Made by a program: the position numbers and the translations under genes. This document shows, one piece after another, positions 47,199 through 57,557 of a stretch of DNA of 64,000 nt. The notes beneath the pieces are model-generated. The model was not told the origin of the DNA. It searched no databases and worked only from the letters and a program-made list of their open reading frames with translations. This DNA comes from Acinetobacter sp. WU_MDCI_Axc73 (GTDB lineage: Bacteria; Pseudomonadota; Gammaproteobacteria; Pseudomonadales; Moraxellaceae): contig NZ_JAHPRO010000015.1 in assembly GCF_025562455.1 (NCBI RefSeq), forward strand, positions 1 through 64,000, read 5' to 3'. How positions within the stretch are numbered: the first letter of the stretch is position 1; every line of letters begins with the position of its first letter.

Positions 47199-47552
47199 AA
47201 GACGTATTGGCTTACTCTATTAAACAAGCTCGGCATTGTATCAGAAAACCGATCAAGTGAGTCATGTAACTTTGCAGGATATTTATTCATATGGTACTTA
47301 ATATAGAAAAGCTGAATAAAATTCAGTTTTATTGTGGCTGATATTTCATCAAATACCAATTTTTTCCTCATTTTGTGATAAAAATCTGCTAAAAAAGTAC
47401 AAGAGCTTGACTATTTATATTTGATTTTAAAGATATATCTGAAATCTTATATCAGTTATTTGCAACTGCAAAAATCAACTCATCACAATTAATGTGGCAT
47501 TTTATTTGCTCATCACTGAGTATCTGGATGCAGAAGTAAAAAAGGATAGAAA
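47199..47552. other. Divergent promoter region folE / xdhA
   Basis: No gene is seen. A TTGACT at about 47407 could be the -35 element of xdhA, but no good -10 sits at the expected distance. The rest is AT-rich without strong repeats. Confidence 0.45.
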
Positions 47553-49049
47553 ATGTCAGCACGTCCCATCACGTTTTATTTCCGAGGACAATGCCAGCAA
47601 ATTGAAATGCTTGCACCAACCACGACTATTTTACAATATTTACGTGAATATGTTTCGGCTGAAAAAACGCGCCAAACTGGAACCAAAGAAGGCTGTGCAG
47701 AGGGCGACTGTGGGGCATGTACGGTGGTCATTGGAGAATTAGTGGGTGATCAATTACAATTGCGGAGTGTCAATGCCTGTATTCAGTTTTTACCCACTTT
47801 AGATGGTAAAGCCCTTTTTACCGTAGAAGATCTTCAGCAACTCGTTTCGGCTTCAATAGATCAAATGCATCCTGTGCAGCAAGCAATGGTTGAGCAGCAT
47901 GGCTCACAATGTGGCTTTTGTACTCCAGGCTTTATTATGTCGTTGTGGTCAATGTATGAAAATGAGCAACACGCTCCTAATAAAGAAAAAATCAGTGATT
48001 ATGTTTCAGGTAACTTATGCCGCTGTACGGGTTATCGTCCAATTTTAGATGCCGCACAACAGGCTTACAACTATCCACGCGTACAATTAGAGCGTGAAAA
48101 AGTCATCAAAGTTTTGATGGAGATCCGCGCTTTACCATCTTTAGAATTAAATTATCAGGGACAGCAATTCTTTGCGCCTAAAACCTTACAAGAGTTTGCT
48201 AGTTTACGTCAGCAATTTCCACAGGCGCGTATTGTCGCAGGTAGCACCGATGTCGGATTGTGGGTGACGAAGCTCGGTCGCGACTTGGGTAGTATGCTGT
48301 ATATTGGTCAGGTTGATGAGTTAAAGAAAATAACCGTAAGCAATGATCAACTTGAGATTGGTGCCAATGTCAGTTTAAGCGACGCATTGGCTAAAATATC
48401 TGAAATTTATCCAGATTTTTCTGAATTACAGCGCCGTTTTGCTTCCATGCCCATCAAAAATGCAGGTACTTTAGGAGGAAATATCGCCAATGGTTCTCCG
48501 ATTGGCGATTCAATGCCTGCATTAATCACACTGGATACCGTATTACGATTGCACTGTGGCGACAAAACTCGTGAAATTATTTTGGCTGATTTTTATCTGG
48601 ATTATCAAAAAACAGCACTTCAAACAGGTGAATTTATTGAAGCGATTCTCATTCCTGTTCATTCATCCAAAGCATTGAAATTCGCCACTTATAAAATCTC
48701 GAAACGTTTCGAGCAAGATATTTCGGCGGTATGTGCAGCAGTCTGTTGTGTACTGGATGAAAATGATGTAGTTCAAACGATGAAGATTGCGTTTGGTGGG
48801 ATGGCAGCAATTCCAAAACGCGCTTTAAATGCAGAAAAGGTTTTTTTGGGTCAAGTTATGACTCTTGAATTGATCGAACAGGCTCAAGTTGCATTAGCAC
48901 AGGATTATCAGCCACTGAGCGATGGACGAGCCAGTAGTGCTTATCGACTGCAAGTGGCACAGAATTGTTTACAGCGGTTTTATGTGGAAAAAATGCAGGC
49001 GCAAAATTTCACTCGCGTTGAAGATTTGATCGCGTTGGTGGAGGTGTAA
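47553..49049 (+). CDS. xdhA: Xanthine dehydrogenase small subunit
   Basis: This 498-residue subunit carries two [2Fe-2S] clusters and FAD. The first cluster lies in EGCAEGDCGACTV, and the second in CGFCTPGFIM with NLCRCTGYRPI. The FAD-binding domain (about 190-370) contains IVAGSTDVGLW and GTLGGNIANGSPIGD, and a CODH-type C-terminal domain follows. It passes electrons from hypoxanthine or xanthine oxidation to NAD+. An AAGGA site precedes the ATG. It is followed after 1 bp by xdhB, then xdhC. Confidence 0.96.
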   Translation: MSARPITFYFRGQCQQIEMLAPTTTILQYLREYVSAEKTRQTGTKEGCAEGDCGACTVVIGELVGDQLQLRSVNACIQFLPTLDGKALFTVEDLQQLVSASIDQMHPVQQAMVEQHGSQCGFCTPGFIMSLWSMYENEQHAPNKEKISDYVSGNLCRCTGYRPILDAAQQAYNYPRVQLEREKVIKVLMEIRALPSLELNYQGQQFFAPKTLQEFASLRQQFPQARIVAGSTDVGLWVTKLGRDLGSMLYIGQVDELKKITVSNDQLEIGANVSLSDALAKISEIYPDFSELQRRFASMPIKNAGTLGGNIANGSPIGDSMPALITLDTVLRLHCGDKTREIILADFYLDYQKTALQTGEFIEAILIPVHSSKALKFATYKISKRFEQDISAVCAAVCCVLDENDVVQTMKIAFGGMAAIPKRALNAEKVFLGQVMTLELIEQAQVALAQDYQPLSDGRASSAYRLQVAQNCLQRFYVEKMQAQNFTRVEDLIALVEV

Positions 49050-49050
49050 T

Positions 49051-51430
49051 ATGAATCAGTCCATCGAATTGAAAGGTTTAAAAGCATCGGCCAAAGCTGG
49101 GCAATCGATTCCCCATGAAAGTGCACATCTACATGTTACAGGGCAAGCGACCTACATTGATGATTTGCCAGAACTTGAAAATACTTTGCATCTGGCAGTC
49201 GGGTTTTCTCAGTGTGCCAAAGGTAAAATCACGCAATTTGACTTAAATGCGGTTCGTCAGGCAGATGGTGTGTATGCAGTGTATACGGCTGATGATGTCA
49301 CCATCGAAAACAATTGGGGACCCATTGTTAAAGACGATCCGATTTTTGCCAAAGATCAGGTTGAATTTTATGGTCAAGCCTTATTTGTGGTGGCTGCCAG
49401 AACTTATCAGCAAGCACGCCGTGCAGTACGTTTAGCTAAAATCGAATATGCTCCTGAAACTCCGATTCTCAGTATTCAAGAGGCGATTGAAAAGCAATCG
49501 TGGGTATTACCCCCTGTCGATTTTAGTCATGGTGAAGTCGAGCAAGCATTCCAAACTGCGCCACATCAGTTAAGTGGTTCAATTGAATTGGGCGGACAGG
49601 AACATTTTTATCTGGAAGGGCAGATTTCATATGCAGTTCCACAAGAAGATCAAACTTTAAAAGTCTATTGTTCGACTCAGCATCCGACTGAAATGCAGTT
49701 GCTGATCTGTCATTCTTTGGGATATCACATGCATCAAGTAAGTGTTGAAGCACGTCGTATGGGGGGGGGGCTTTGGAGGGAAAGAGTCGCAGTCGGCACA
49801 ATGGGCTTGTATTGCCTCTCTTGCGGCACAGAAATCTGGTCGTCCATGCAAACTTCGTTTAGACCGCGATGACGATATGAGTTCAACCGGTAAACGTCAT
49901 GGTTTTGCTTATGAATGGTCTGTGGCATTTGATGATGATGGTCTCTTGCAGGGATTAAAAGTTCAGTTGGCATCAAATTGTGGTTTTTCTGCCGATTTGT
50001 CTGGTCCAGTGAATGAACGTGCTATTTGTCATATTGGTAATGCGTATTATCTAAATGCGGTACAACTGCGTAATTTACGTTGTAAAACCAATACGGTATC
50101 CAATACAGCCTATCGCGGTTTTGGTGGCCCGCAAGGCATGTTTGTCATTGAAAATATTATCGATGACATTGCCCGTTATTTAAAATGCGATCCAGTCTTG
50201 GTGCGTCAGCGAAACTTTTTTGCAGAAAAACCTGGCAATGGTCGTGACCATATGCATTATGGTGCAGAAGTACGAGATAATGTTGCACCGCAAATTGTTG
50301 AAGAATTATTGGAAAGTAGCCAATATTTTAAGCGAAAACAAACGATTGATACATTTAACCAAAACAATATAATTATTAAACGTGGGATTGCGCTGACACC
50401 ACTCATGTTTGGTATTTCCTTTAATGCGGTGCATTATAATCAAGCAGGTGCACTGGTCTATGTGTATATGGATGGCACAGTGGCGATTACGCACGGTGGC
50501 ACTGAGATGGGGCAGGGTTTATATACCAAAGTCCGTCAAGTGGCTGCGCATGAATTAGGTCTAGCTATTGATCAGGTACGTCTTGTTGCGACAGATACCT
50601 CACGCGTACCGAATACTTCAGCGACTGCTGCTTCTAGCGGTGCAGATTTAAATGGTAAAGCGGTGCAAAATGCCTGTATTAAGATTCGTGAACGCCTTGC
50701 CAAACTTGCGGCTGAAATAAGTCAAAGTGACATCGAAGACATTCGGTTTGAAGATAATCGAGTAACCACAAGTAATGGGCAGTCTTGGGCATTTCCTGAT
50801 CTTGTGAATCGTGCTTACATGGCGCGGGTGCAGCTTTGGGATAGCGGTTTTTATAAAACTCCAGAGATTCATTATGATCAGGTCAATCATTTAGGTCGTC
50901 CATTTTTCTACTATGCATATGGTGCGGCGGTAAGTGAAGTGGCGGTTGATACTTTGACGGGGGAAATGAAAGTATTGCGAACTGATATTTTGCATGATGT
51001 TGGACGTTCGATTAACCCAGCCATTGATATTGGTCAAATTGAAGGTGGCTTCATACAAGGCATGGGTTGGCTCACGACTGAAGAGCTGTATTGGCAACCG
51101 CAAGGGCCACATGCAGGTCGCTTATTCACCCATGCACCCTCGACTTATAAAATCCCGACTAGCGTCGATATTCCACATGTCTTTAATGTTAAATTGTTTG
51201 ATAATCAAAACACTGCGGATACGATTTATCGCTCTAAAGCTGTGGGCGAGCCGCCATTTATGTTAGGACTTTCTGTATTCTCTGCGATTCGCCAAGCGGT
51301 ACAAGCTGCAATTCCAGAGGATGCCGTGCTTGAGCTAAATGCACCTGCGACCGCAGAAGAAATTTTACGTGCGATTTCAATCGGTCGAGGTCATGCGTTG
51401 TCGGATCGCCCACAACCTAATTTGCGCTAA
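49051..51430 (+). pseudogene. xdhB: Xanthine dehydrogenase large subunit, frameshifted at a G10 run
   Basis: The molybdopterin subunit is split between two frames. The first (from 49051) reads normally to EARRMGGG and then gives an unrelated tail ending at 49872. The second continues with GGGFGGKESQSAQW and runs to 51430. The break is at 49761-49770, ten consecutive G. Nine would restore ATG-GGG-GGG-GGC-TTT and a protein of 792 residues, the usual XdhB length. Everything else is intact, including the C-terminal KAVGEPPFMLG with the catalytic Glu. It may be a sequencing or assembly error, a phase-variable run or a true loss. With this sequence no full-length subunit is made unless the ribosome or polymerase slips. 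Confidence 0.93.
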
Positions 51431-51439
51431 CAATTGAAC

Positions 51440-52420
51440 ATGATACAGCACTTACAATGGTGGCGAGACTTCGTCGAATGGCAGCAGCAAGATATTTCTG
51501 TCGTATTGGTCACGGTGCTTCGTGCAGATGGTTCTACCCCACGAGAAGTGGGGGCAACGATGCTATTACGACTCGATCAGCAACAACAGGTTCAACAATC
51601 CGATACCATTGGTGGCGGTCATTTGGAGTTTCAGGCGATTGATATTGCCAAACAAATGCTATTGGATTCTGAATCATGCGATCAACGGATTGAACGATTT
51701 AATCTCAGTGCACGTTTAGGACAATGTTGTGGCGGTGTGATGTGGCTGCTTTTTGAAAAAATAGAAGCAATTAGGGATGAACTGATTACTTGTCAGACTG
51801 CATGGCAAAAGGGGCGAAGTATCATCAGGACAGTGTCGGATGGTCAGGCATCCACTTGGTCGATTGCAAATGATTCATCGGCTTCATCCAACTATCAATT
51901 TCAGCAAAATGATGCCAAATGGCTTTGGCAGCAGAAGATCCAGCCCAATATTATGAAAGTGATGATATTTGGTGCAGGACATGTGGGTGAGGCGATTGTG
52001 CGTTGTTTGTTGCCAATCGGAGTACAAATTAAGTGGGTAGATAATCGAGATGATATTTTTCCATTAGATTTAAGGAATCAAGTCAATTGCATCGGTACAG
52101 ATGTACCAGAAGTGGAGATTAGACATTTTGACCGTTCTGGTGCGATTCTAATTTTGACTCATGATCATCAATTAGATTTACAACTCTGCTTTGAAGCATT
52201 AAAACCGACACAACAGCCTTTTGCTTATGTGGGTATGATTGGTTCAAAAAGTAAACGGGCGATTTTTGAAAAACGCATGAGTGCACGGGGTTATCCACAA
52301 ACTCAACTTGAATCTCTGGTTTGCCCGATTGGTATCGATGGGATTAGCTCCAAGCAGCCTGCAATCATTGCAGTTTCTGTAGTTGCTGAATTACTCCAGC
52401 TATTTGATAACAAGAAATAA
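51440..52420 (+). CDS. xdhC: Xanthine dehydrogenase accessory protein XdhC
   Basis: This 326-residue chaperone inserts the sulfurated molybdenum cofactor into XdhB. The N-terminal XdhC/CoxI part has VTVLRADGSTPREVGATMLL, IGGGHLEFQAI and RLGQCCGGVM. The C-terminal Rossmann domain has VMIFGAGHVGEAIVR and VGMIGSKSKRAIFEKRM. ATG at 51440 is preferred to the TTG at 51434. It starts 9 bp after xdhB, completing xdhABC, and ends 10 bp from the convergent Smr gene. Confidence 0.94.
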   Translation: MIQHLQWWRDFVEWQQQDISVVLVTVLRADGSTPREVGATMLLRLDQQQQVQQSDTIGGGHLEFQAIDIAKQMLLDSESCDQRIERFNLSARLGQCCGGVMWLLFEKIEAIRDELITCQTAWQKGRSIIRTVSDGQASTWSIANDSSASSNYQFQQNDAKWLWQQKIQPNIMKVMIFGAGHVGEAIVRCLLPIGVQIKWVDNRDDIFPLDLRNQVNCIGTDVPEVEIRHFDRSGAILILTHDHQLDLQLCFEALKPTQQPFAYVGMIGSKSKRAIFEKRMSARGYPQTQLESLVCPIGIDGISSKQPAIIAVSVVAELLQLFDNKK

Positions 52421-52430
52421 TTGTAGTGAA

Positions 52431-53135
52431 TCATTTCTTTTGCTCATATTTTGGATTTTTTTCGGCACGTTTGAGTAAAACCAGAACGGCGCCTGTTCCA
52501 CCTTGATTCTCAGGCGCACTGACAAATGCCAGTACATCACGATGCTGCCGCAACCAACCATTTACATAGGTTTTTAGAATGGCTTCTGGACCTTTGCCAT
52601 GTACAATTTTAATGACATTTTGATTTTCAGCTTTTGCTATTTGAAGGATCTGTAAGACAGCTGAACGTGCTTGTTCGACGGTACAGCCATGTAAATCTAC
52701 TGCTTCAAACCAGCGCAGTTTACCTGCTTTTAAGTCTTCAAACACTTTATGTTGTAAAGTGGCAATGCGATAGCTGAGACTTGCTTGACTCGCAACAGGG
52801 TTCAAAATGGCTTGGGTATCTGAAATTTCGGTCATTTCAGTGTCGACACTACCTTCGGCTGCTGCTCGTTTTGCAAGAGTTTGGGCATCCACTTTTTTGA
52901 CGCGGTTGGGTTTGATATTTGCAATATTGCCATGATCAATTGGTTTTACGCCTTGTAGTGCTTTACTAAACAATTGGCTATCATCTTCTGGTTCAGCTTG
53001 GGGGCCGTTATAGATGGGTTGTTTATTCACAGTCTGTTTGTTGGCAGATTTTTCCTGACCATTTGAGATTTGTTTTTTAAACTGTTTTAGCAAATCTTGT
53101 TGGGCTTTGGAAAGGGAGGTATCGTGTTTGCTCAT
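52431..53135 (-). CDS. Smr-domain protein
   Basis: This 234-residue protein ends with an Smr domain (about 140-222: VDLHGCTVEQARSAV, IKIVHGKGPEAIL, GGTGAVLVLLKR). This is the small MutS-related fold with nicking-endonuclease or RNase activity in some members. The N-terminal half is basic, polar and low-complexity. The standalone E. coli relatives SmrA and SmrB have similar length, and SmrB rescues collided ribosomes. Which of these roles applies here is not known. Confidence 0.87.
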   Translation of the reverse strand: MSKHDTSLSKAQQDLLKQFKKQISNGQEKSANKQTVNKQPIYNGPQAEPEDDSQLFSKALQGVKPIDHGNIANIKPNRVKKVDAQTLAKRAAAEGSVDTEMTEISDTQAILNPVASQASLSYRIATLQHKVFEDLKAGKLRWFEAVDLHGCTVEQARSAVLQILQIAKAENQNVIKIVHGKGPEAILKTYVNGWLRQHRDVLAFVSAPENQGGTGAVLVLLKRAEKNPKYEQKK

Positions 53136-53274
53136 GATTAAAATAAATCACAATAAAAAGTCATGGTAACCATTATAGTATGAAAAGCTTAATAAGAAGA
53201 AAGGTGATACATATTATGCTAGTTACAAATATGTATGCCTTTTATATAGATAAAATATTGGGGGAGGCAAGCGA

Positions 53275-53937
53275 ATGAAAAAAATACTATTTTTTGATCT
53301 TGATCAAACGATTTTGAACAGAACTGAATCACTTAAAAAATTTTTAAGCTGGCAAATCAATTTTTTTCAATTTATTCCTCAAGAGTTAAAAATAGCATTT
53401 ATCGAAAGATTTATTGAACTTGATAACAATGGTAGTGTTTGGAAAGATATTGTTTACAGTCAAATTATTAAAGAATTTGGTTTAAAAAGAGCATATGTTG
53501 ATAGATTTTTGGAATCGTATATTAATGATTTTAATAAATTTTCTGTTGGTTTCGATCAAGCTTATGAAACCATCATTCGCTTATATAAGAAAGGTCATAA
53601 GTTAGGTCTCATTTCGAACGGTAAGACACCATTCCAAGAACATAATTTTTATGCCTTGGGATTAGCTGAGTTTTTTTCAGTTATTTTAATTTCAGAAGCT
53701 GTGGGTCTGAGAAAATCTGATCCGAAAATTTTTAATTATGCATGTGAAAAATTAGATTGCAGACCAAGTGATTGTATTTTCATCGGTGACAATCCTATAG
53801 CGGATATTGAAGGGGCTAAACAAATAGGAATGAAAACCATATTTTTTCATACTACAGATACTTTTAAATCCCCCTTTTGTGATAAGAGTATCCATCACTA
53901 TAACGAGTTAGAAATGGCAATACACCTATTAAGCTAG
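53275..53937 (+). CDS. HAD-family hydrolase
   Basis: This 220-residue HAD phosphatase has motif I FFDLDQTILN (nucleophile Asp at about residue 7), motif II LISNGKTP, a conserved Lys in LRKSDPKIF, and motif IV IFIGDNPIADIEGAK. A helical cap lies between motifs I and II. The pattern resembles YjjG/PGP-like phosphatases, but the substrate is unknown. It has a strong GGGGGAGG ribosome-binding site. Its A+T content is higher than that of its neighbours, which hints at different origin. Confidence 0.87.
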   Translation: MKKILFFDLDQTILNRTESLKKFLSWQINFFQFIPQELKIAFIERFIELDNNGSVWKDIVYSQIIKEFGLKRAYVDRFLESYINDFNKFSVGFDQAYETIIRLYKKGHKLGLISNGKTPFQEHNFYALGLAEFFSVILISEAVGLRKSDPKIFNYACEKLDCRPSDCIFIGDNPIADIEGAKQIGMKTIFFHTTDTFKSPFCDKSIHHYNELEMAIHLLS

Positions 53938-53980
53938 AATATTCCAAAAATCTTATAATAAAATTTCTATCAATGAATAT

Positions 53981-54018
53981 ATGAAACTACTTCGTGGATC
54001 GTCACTCAGTAGTTTCAT
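53981..54018. terminator. Hairpin between HAD gene and trpC
   Basis: ATGAAACTACT and AGTAGTTTCAT form a perfect 11-bp stem with a 16-base loop between the convergent genes. No good T-run follows on either strand. Confidence 0.5.
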
Positions 54019-54032
54019 TGTACAATTAAAAC

Positions 54033-54839
54033 TTATATATTCTTTGGCACCCCAAACAACTCTGTAAATGCCAAATCTGGTCGTGGTTGTTTCATAAAGC
54101 TTTCTCCGACCAAAAATGCATGAATGTCATGATCCTGCATCATGGCGATATCGGCAGGAGTGGAAATCCCACTTTCAGTGACCAATAAACGCGAAGGATC
54201 AAGCAGCTTTTTCAAGCGCAAACTGGTATTTAAATCAACCTCAAAGGTTTTAAGATTACGATTATTCACGCCCAACAAACATTGCTCAGAAAGCTTGAGC
54301 GCACGCTCCAGCTCTTCTTCGTCATGCACTTCAACCAATACATCCAAATTGTATTCAAATGCGGTCTTAGACATTTCTTCAAGTTGTTGATCAGACAAAC
54401 ACGCCACAATCAACAAGATACAATCGGCTTGTAATGCACGGGCTTCAATGACATTGTAAGGATCGATCAGAAAATCTTTACGCAAAGCAGGTAAACTGCA
54501 ATGATTTCGGGCGATGGTAATATTTTCATCTGCACCCTGAAAAAAATCGACATCGGTCAACACGGATAAACAGGCTGCACCTGCTTGTTCATATTGCGCC
54601 GCAATTTCAGCAGGATTAAAGTCAACTCGAATGACGCCTTTAGAGGGCGACGCTTTTTTAATTTCAGCAATCACACCGGGACGTTTACTACGTAAAGATT
54701 GCGCAAAGCCACGCACTGGTGTTGCCTGTTTAGCCCAATCTTCGACATCTTTTAGGCTGCGTTGTTTTAAACGATCAGCCAGTTCTTCATGTTTACGATC
54801 AACGATTTTACCCAGAATGGTATTTTGAATCTGAATCAT
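54033..54839 (-). CDS. trpC: Indole-3-glycerol phosphate synthase
   Basis: This 268-residue TIM-barrel enzyme closes the ring of CdRP to indole-3-glycerol phosphate in tryptophan synthesis. It contains VIAEIKKASPSKGVIR with the catalytic Lys, LRKDFLIDPYNVIEAR, LGVNNRNLKTFEVDL and VTESGISTPADI. It lacks the fused TrpF domain found in enterics. It is the third gene of the trpG-trpD-trpC unit, 10 bp after trpD. Confidence 0.96.
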   Translation of the reverse strand: MIQIQNTILGKIVDRKHEELADRLKQRSLKDVEDWAKQATPVRGFAQSLRSKRPGVIAEIKKASPSKGVIRVDFNPAEIAAQYEQAGAACLSVLTDVDFFQGADENITIARNHCSLPALRKDFLIDPYNVIEARALQADCILLIVACLSDQQLEEMSKTAFEYNLDVLVEVHDEEELERALKLSEQCLLGVNNRNLKTFEVDLNTSLRLKKLLDPSRLLVTESGISTPADIAMMQDHDIHAFLVGESFMKQPRPDLAFTELFGVPKNI

Positions 54840-54849
54840 TTGGATAACC

Positions 54850-55899
54850 TCAGTTGTTTGAGTATTGCTTCAATGCTTTGGTAAATTCAGACAGAATGCT
54901 CATTTTTTCTAAAGCCTGCCCACCGTAAATAATATCATGCGCCAATGCAACACCTTGTTTATAACTGGTGCTGAGTCCTGATACATAAATACCAGCCCCT
55001 GCATTGAGGGCAATCATATTTGCGGCTTTTTCTCCAATTTCAGATTTCTTACGCCCTAACGCATCTTTAATCAATTTCAGACTGGCGCTGGAGTCTTCCA
55101 CAATTAAACCACTCAAAGTTTGAGAAGGAATCCCGACATCTTCAGGGTTTAAAATCCATTCGATAATTTCACCATTTTTCAACTCTGCGACATAGGTGGG
55201 GGAGGCAAGGCTAATTTCATCCAATCCATCTTTGGAATGAACCACCATGACGTGCTCTGCACCAAGTTGCTTCATCACTTCTGCAATTGGGCGACACAGT
55301 TCATCTGAAAATACCCCAATCACAAAGCGTTTTACCCCAGCCGGATTCGTAAGCGGGCCAAGTAAATTGAAAATACTACGAATACCGAGTTCTCGGCGTG
55401 GACCAACCGCATATTTCATGGCTTTATGATGATTTGGCGCAAATAAAAAACCAACGCCCATCTCACGAATGCAACGTTCCGTCTGTTGCATATCCAGATC
55501 AAGGTTAATCCCGGCTTGTTCTAACAAATCGGATGAACCAGATTTGCTGGATACACCGCGATTGCCATGCTTGGCAATGGTGGCACCAGCGGCAGCAATC
55601 ACAAAACTAGATGCAGTGGATACATTAAACAGATTTTGACCGTCACCGCCTGTACCCACAATATCAACCAAATAGTTGATATCACTTACATCAATTTTAA
55701 TTGCAAGATCACGCATGACACGTGCCGCAGCAGTAATTTCATCGATACTTTCACCTTTCATGCGCAAACCCATCATCAAGGCGCCGATTTGTGCCTCGGT
55801 GGCTTCGCCCTGCATGATGCTACGCATTACATCTTCCATTTGTGCTTGGGTTAGATGAATATTTTTGGTGATATGATTTAAAGCTTGCTGAATATTCAT
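54850..55899 (-). CDS. trpD: Anthranilate phosphoribosyltransferase
   Basis: This 349-residue enzyme transfers the phosphoribosyl group from PRPP to anthranilate. It shows [18 protein letters not shown] (PRPP and Mg2+ binding), [18 protein letters not shown] and [11 protein letters not shown], in the usual order. It is a free-standing TrpD, not fused to TrpG as in E. coli. It starts immediately after the trpG stop codon. Confidence 0.96.
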   Translation of the reverse strand: MNIQQALNHITKNIHLTQAQMEDVMRSIMQGEATEAQIGALMMGLRMKGESIDEITAAARVMRDLAIKIDVSDINYLVDIVGTGGDGQNLFNVSTASSFVIAAAGATIAKHGNRGVSSKSGSSDLLEQAGINLDLDMQQTERCIREMGVGFLFAPNHHKAMKYAVGPRRELGIRSIFNLLGPLTNPAGVKRFVIGVFSDELCRPIAEVMKQLGAEHVMVVHSKDGLDEISLASPTYVAELKNGEIIEWILNPEDVGIPSQTLSGLIVEDSSASLKLIKDALGRKKSEIGEKAANMIALNAGAGIYVSGLSTSYKQGVALAHDIIYGGQALEKMSILSEFTKALKQYSNN

Positions 55900-56484
55900 T
55901 TATGCATAAATCTCTAAAAAATTCTTGAAGATTTGGTGACCATGCTGGCTTAGAATCGATTCTGGATGGAACTGCACACCTTCTACAGGCAATGTCTTGT
56001 GTTTAACACCCATGATTTCTTCCATAGCACCATCTGCTTGGTTAGTCCAGCAAGTCACTTCCAGACACTCAGGCAAAGTTTCCTGTTCAATCACTAAAGA
56101 GTGATAACGTGTTGCTGAAAATGGCGATGGCAAATCACTAAAAATGCCTTTATCGATGTGATACATATCGGATAAACGACCATGCATCACCGTTTTGGCA
56201 CGAATAATATTGCCACCGAAAGCCTGACCAATTGCCTGATGTCCTAAACAAACACCGAGCAGGGGAATTTTGCCTGCGAAGTGATGAATAGCAGGAATGG
56301 AAATCCCTGCTTCAGTTGGCGAACAAGGGCCAGGACCGACTACCAAATACTTCGGTTGCCATCGCTCAATGTCCTCAAGAGTGACTTGGTCATTGCGAAC
56401 TACCTTAACGTCTTGATTTAACTCGCCAAAATACTGGACGATGTTGTACGTAAAAGAGTCGTAATTGTCGATCATGAGCAACAT
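55900..56484 (-). CDS. trpG: Anthranilate synthase component II (glutamine amidotransferase)
   Basis: This 194-residue class I amidotransferase supplies ammonia to TrpE. The nucleophile Cys lies in [17 protein letters not shown], with the His-Glu pair in EGVQFHPES. It may also serve PabB in folate synthesis, as in other gammaproteobacteria with a shared subunit. It leads the trpGDC cluster. trpE is not in the window, in keeping with the split trp genes known in Acinetobacter. Confidence 0.94.
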   Translation of the reverse strand: MLLMIDNYDSFTYNIVQYFGELNQDVKVVRNDQVTLEDIERWQPKYLVVGPGPCSPTEAGISIPAIHHFAGKIPLLGVCLGHQAIGQAFGGNIIRAKTVMHGRLSDMYHIDKGIFSDLPSPFSATRYHSLVIEQETLPECLEVTCWTNQADGAMEEIMGVKHKTLPVEGVQFHPESILSQHGHQIFKNFLEIYA

Positions 56485-56784
56485 TGTAATTGCAACCTAT
56501 TGAAAATTAATTAGATATTAAATTATTGGCTTAAGGTTGACCGTTTGGTAACCCGTTTGTGTAACTCTACCCAAAATAAAGCCGCTAAATTAAGCGGTTA
56601 CTTTATCAGAATTTGTATTCTTTGTGATGATCTTATTCATGTATCAATCAAGCCTGTATGATGTTTGACTGGATTTAAAAGCAAGTCATTTTATGAAAAC
56701 CAGTTCTTAGACTTACTGAAGAATCGAGAGTTAACATAAAAAAAACCGCCCGAAATTAGGCGGTTTTCTTAGAAGAAATAAAAA
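56485..56784. other. Leader region upstream of trpG
   Basis: These 300 bp hold the sodB terminator at the right end and the trpG promoter. A minus-strand hairpin at 56579-56598 (ACCGCT / AGCGGC) is followed by TTTATTTT, like an intrinsic terminator, about 95 bp upstream of trpG. A 16-codon frame overlaps it but contains no Trp codon. Confidence 0.5.
56736..56770 (-). terminator. Terminator of sodB
   Basis: On the minus strand AAAACCGCC and GGCGGTTTTTTTT form a stem with a strong T-run, 15 bp after the sodB stop. Confidence 0.87.
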
Positions 56785-57411
56785 TTATTTTTCTACGCCT
56801 GCTGGTTGACCTGCAAGTTTTGCGTTTGCATAGTCCCAATTTACAAGGCTTTCAAGGAAAGTTGAAATATATTTTGGACGCGCGTTACGGTAGTCGATAT
56901 AGTAAGCATGTTCCCAAACGTCAATTGTCAATACAGCAACTTGACCATGTGCAAGTGGAGTATCGGCATTTGAAGTTTTAGTAATCGAAAGTTTACCATT
57001 CACTTTATCAGCTACTAACCATGCCCAACCAGAACCGAATTGAGTCGTTGCTGCATTCGCAAATTCTTCAGCAAATTTTTCGTAAGAACCAAATGCTTCA
57101 TCAATTTTAGCTGCGATTGCGCCAGTTGGTTTACCGCCACCATTTGGAGCAATTGAGTTCCAGTAAAAAGTATGGTTCCAAACTTGAGCAGCGTTATTAA
57201 AGATTCCTGCTTTAGATGCATCACCCGCAGAAGCTTGGATGATTTCTTCTAAAGTTTTACCTTCAAGATCAGTACCTTTGATCAAATTATTTAAATTAGT
57301 GACGTAAGTTTGATGATGCTTATCATGGTGAAATTCTAAAGTTTCTTTAGAAATATGTGGCTCAAGCGCATCGTAAGCATAAGGTAATGCAGGTAAAGTA
57401 ATGGTTGTCAT
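56785..57411 (-). CDS. sodB: Superoxide dismutase [Fe]
   Basis: This 208-residue cytoplasmic enzyme converts superoxide to peroxide and oxygen. The metal ligands lie in [21 protein letters not shown] and [10 protein letters not shown]. The residues [10 protein letters not shown] with GGGKPTG and FGSGWAWLV fit the iron type more than the manganese type. The length is slightly above that of E. coli SodB because of a C-terminal tail ending AGVEK. It is a single gene with its own terminator. Confidence 0.95.
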   Translation of the reverse strand: MTTITLPALPYAYDALEPHISKETLEFHHDKHHQTYVTNLNNLIKGTDLEGKTLEEIIQASAGDASKAGIFNNAAQVWNHTFYWNSIAPNGGGKPTGAIAAKIDEAFGSYEKFAEEFANAATTQFGSGWAWLVADKVNGKLSITKTSNADTPLAHGQVAVLTIDVWEHAYYIDYRNARPKYISTFLESLVNWDYANAKLAGQPAGVEK

Positions 57412-57557
57412 GTTCCAATTCCTTGCGTTAGCTGGGTAATAGAATTAAGTGGCTTCATTGTAAATGATTATTTATACAAAAGGTGATTGTTTTAAATAAC
57501 AATACACAATAAAGCCTTAATTAATACGTATATATAAATACTTGTAATAAATACGTC

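Noticed and set aside
49051..49872. A separate 273-residue xanthine dehydrogenase protein
   Set aside because: Its last 35 or so residues are out-of-frame translation after the G10 run. It is the 5' half of xdhB.
56590..56640. Classic trp attenuator leader peptide
   Set aside because: The frame has no Trp codons and no clear ribosome-binding site, so only the hairpin is reported.
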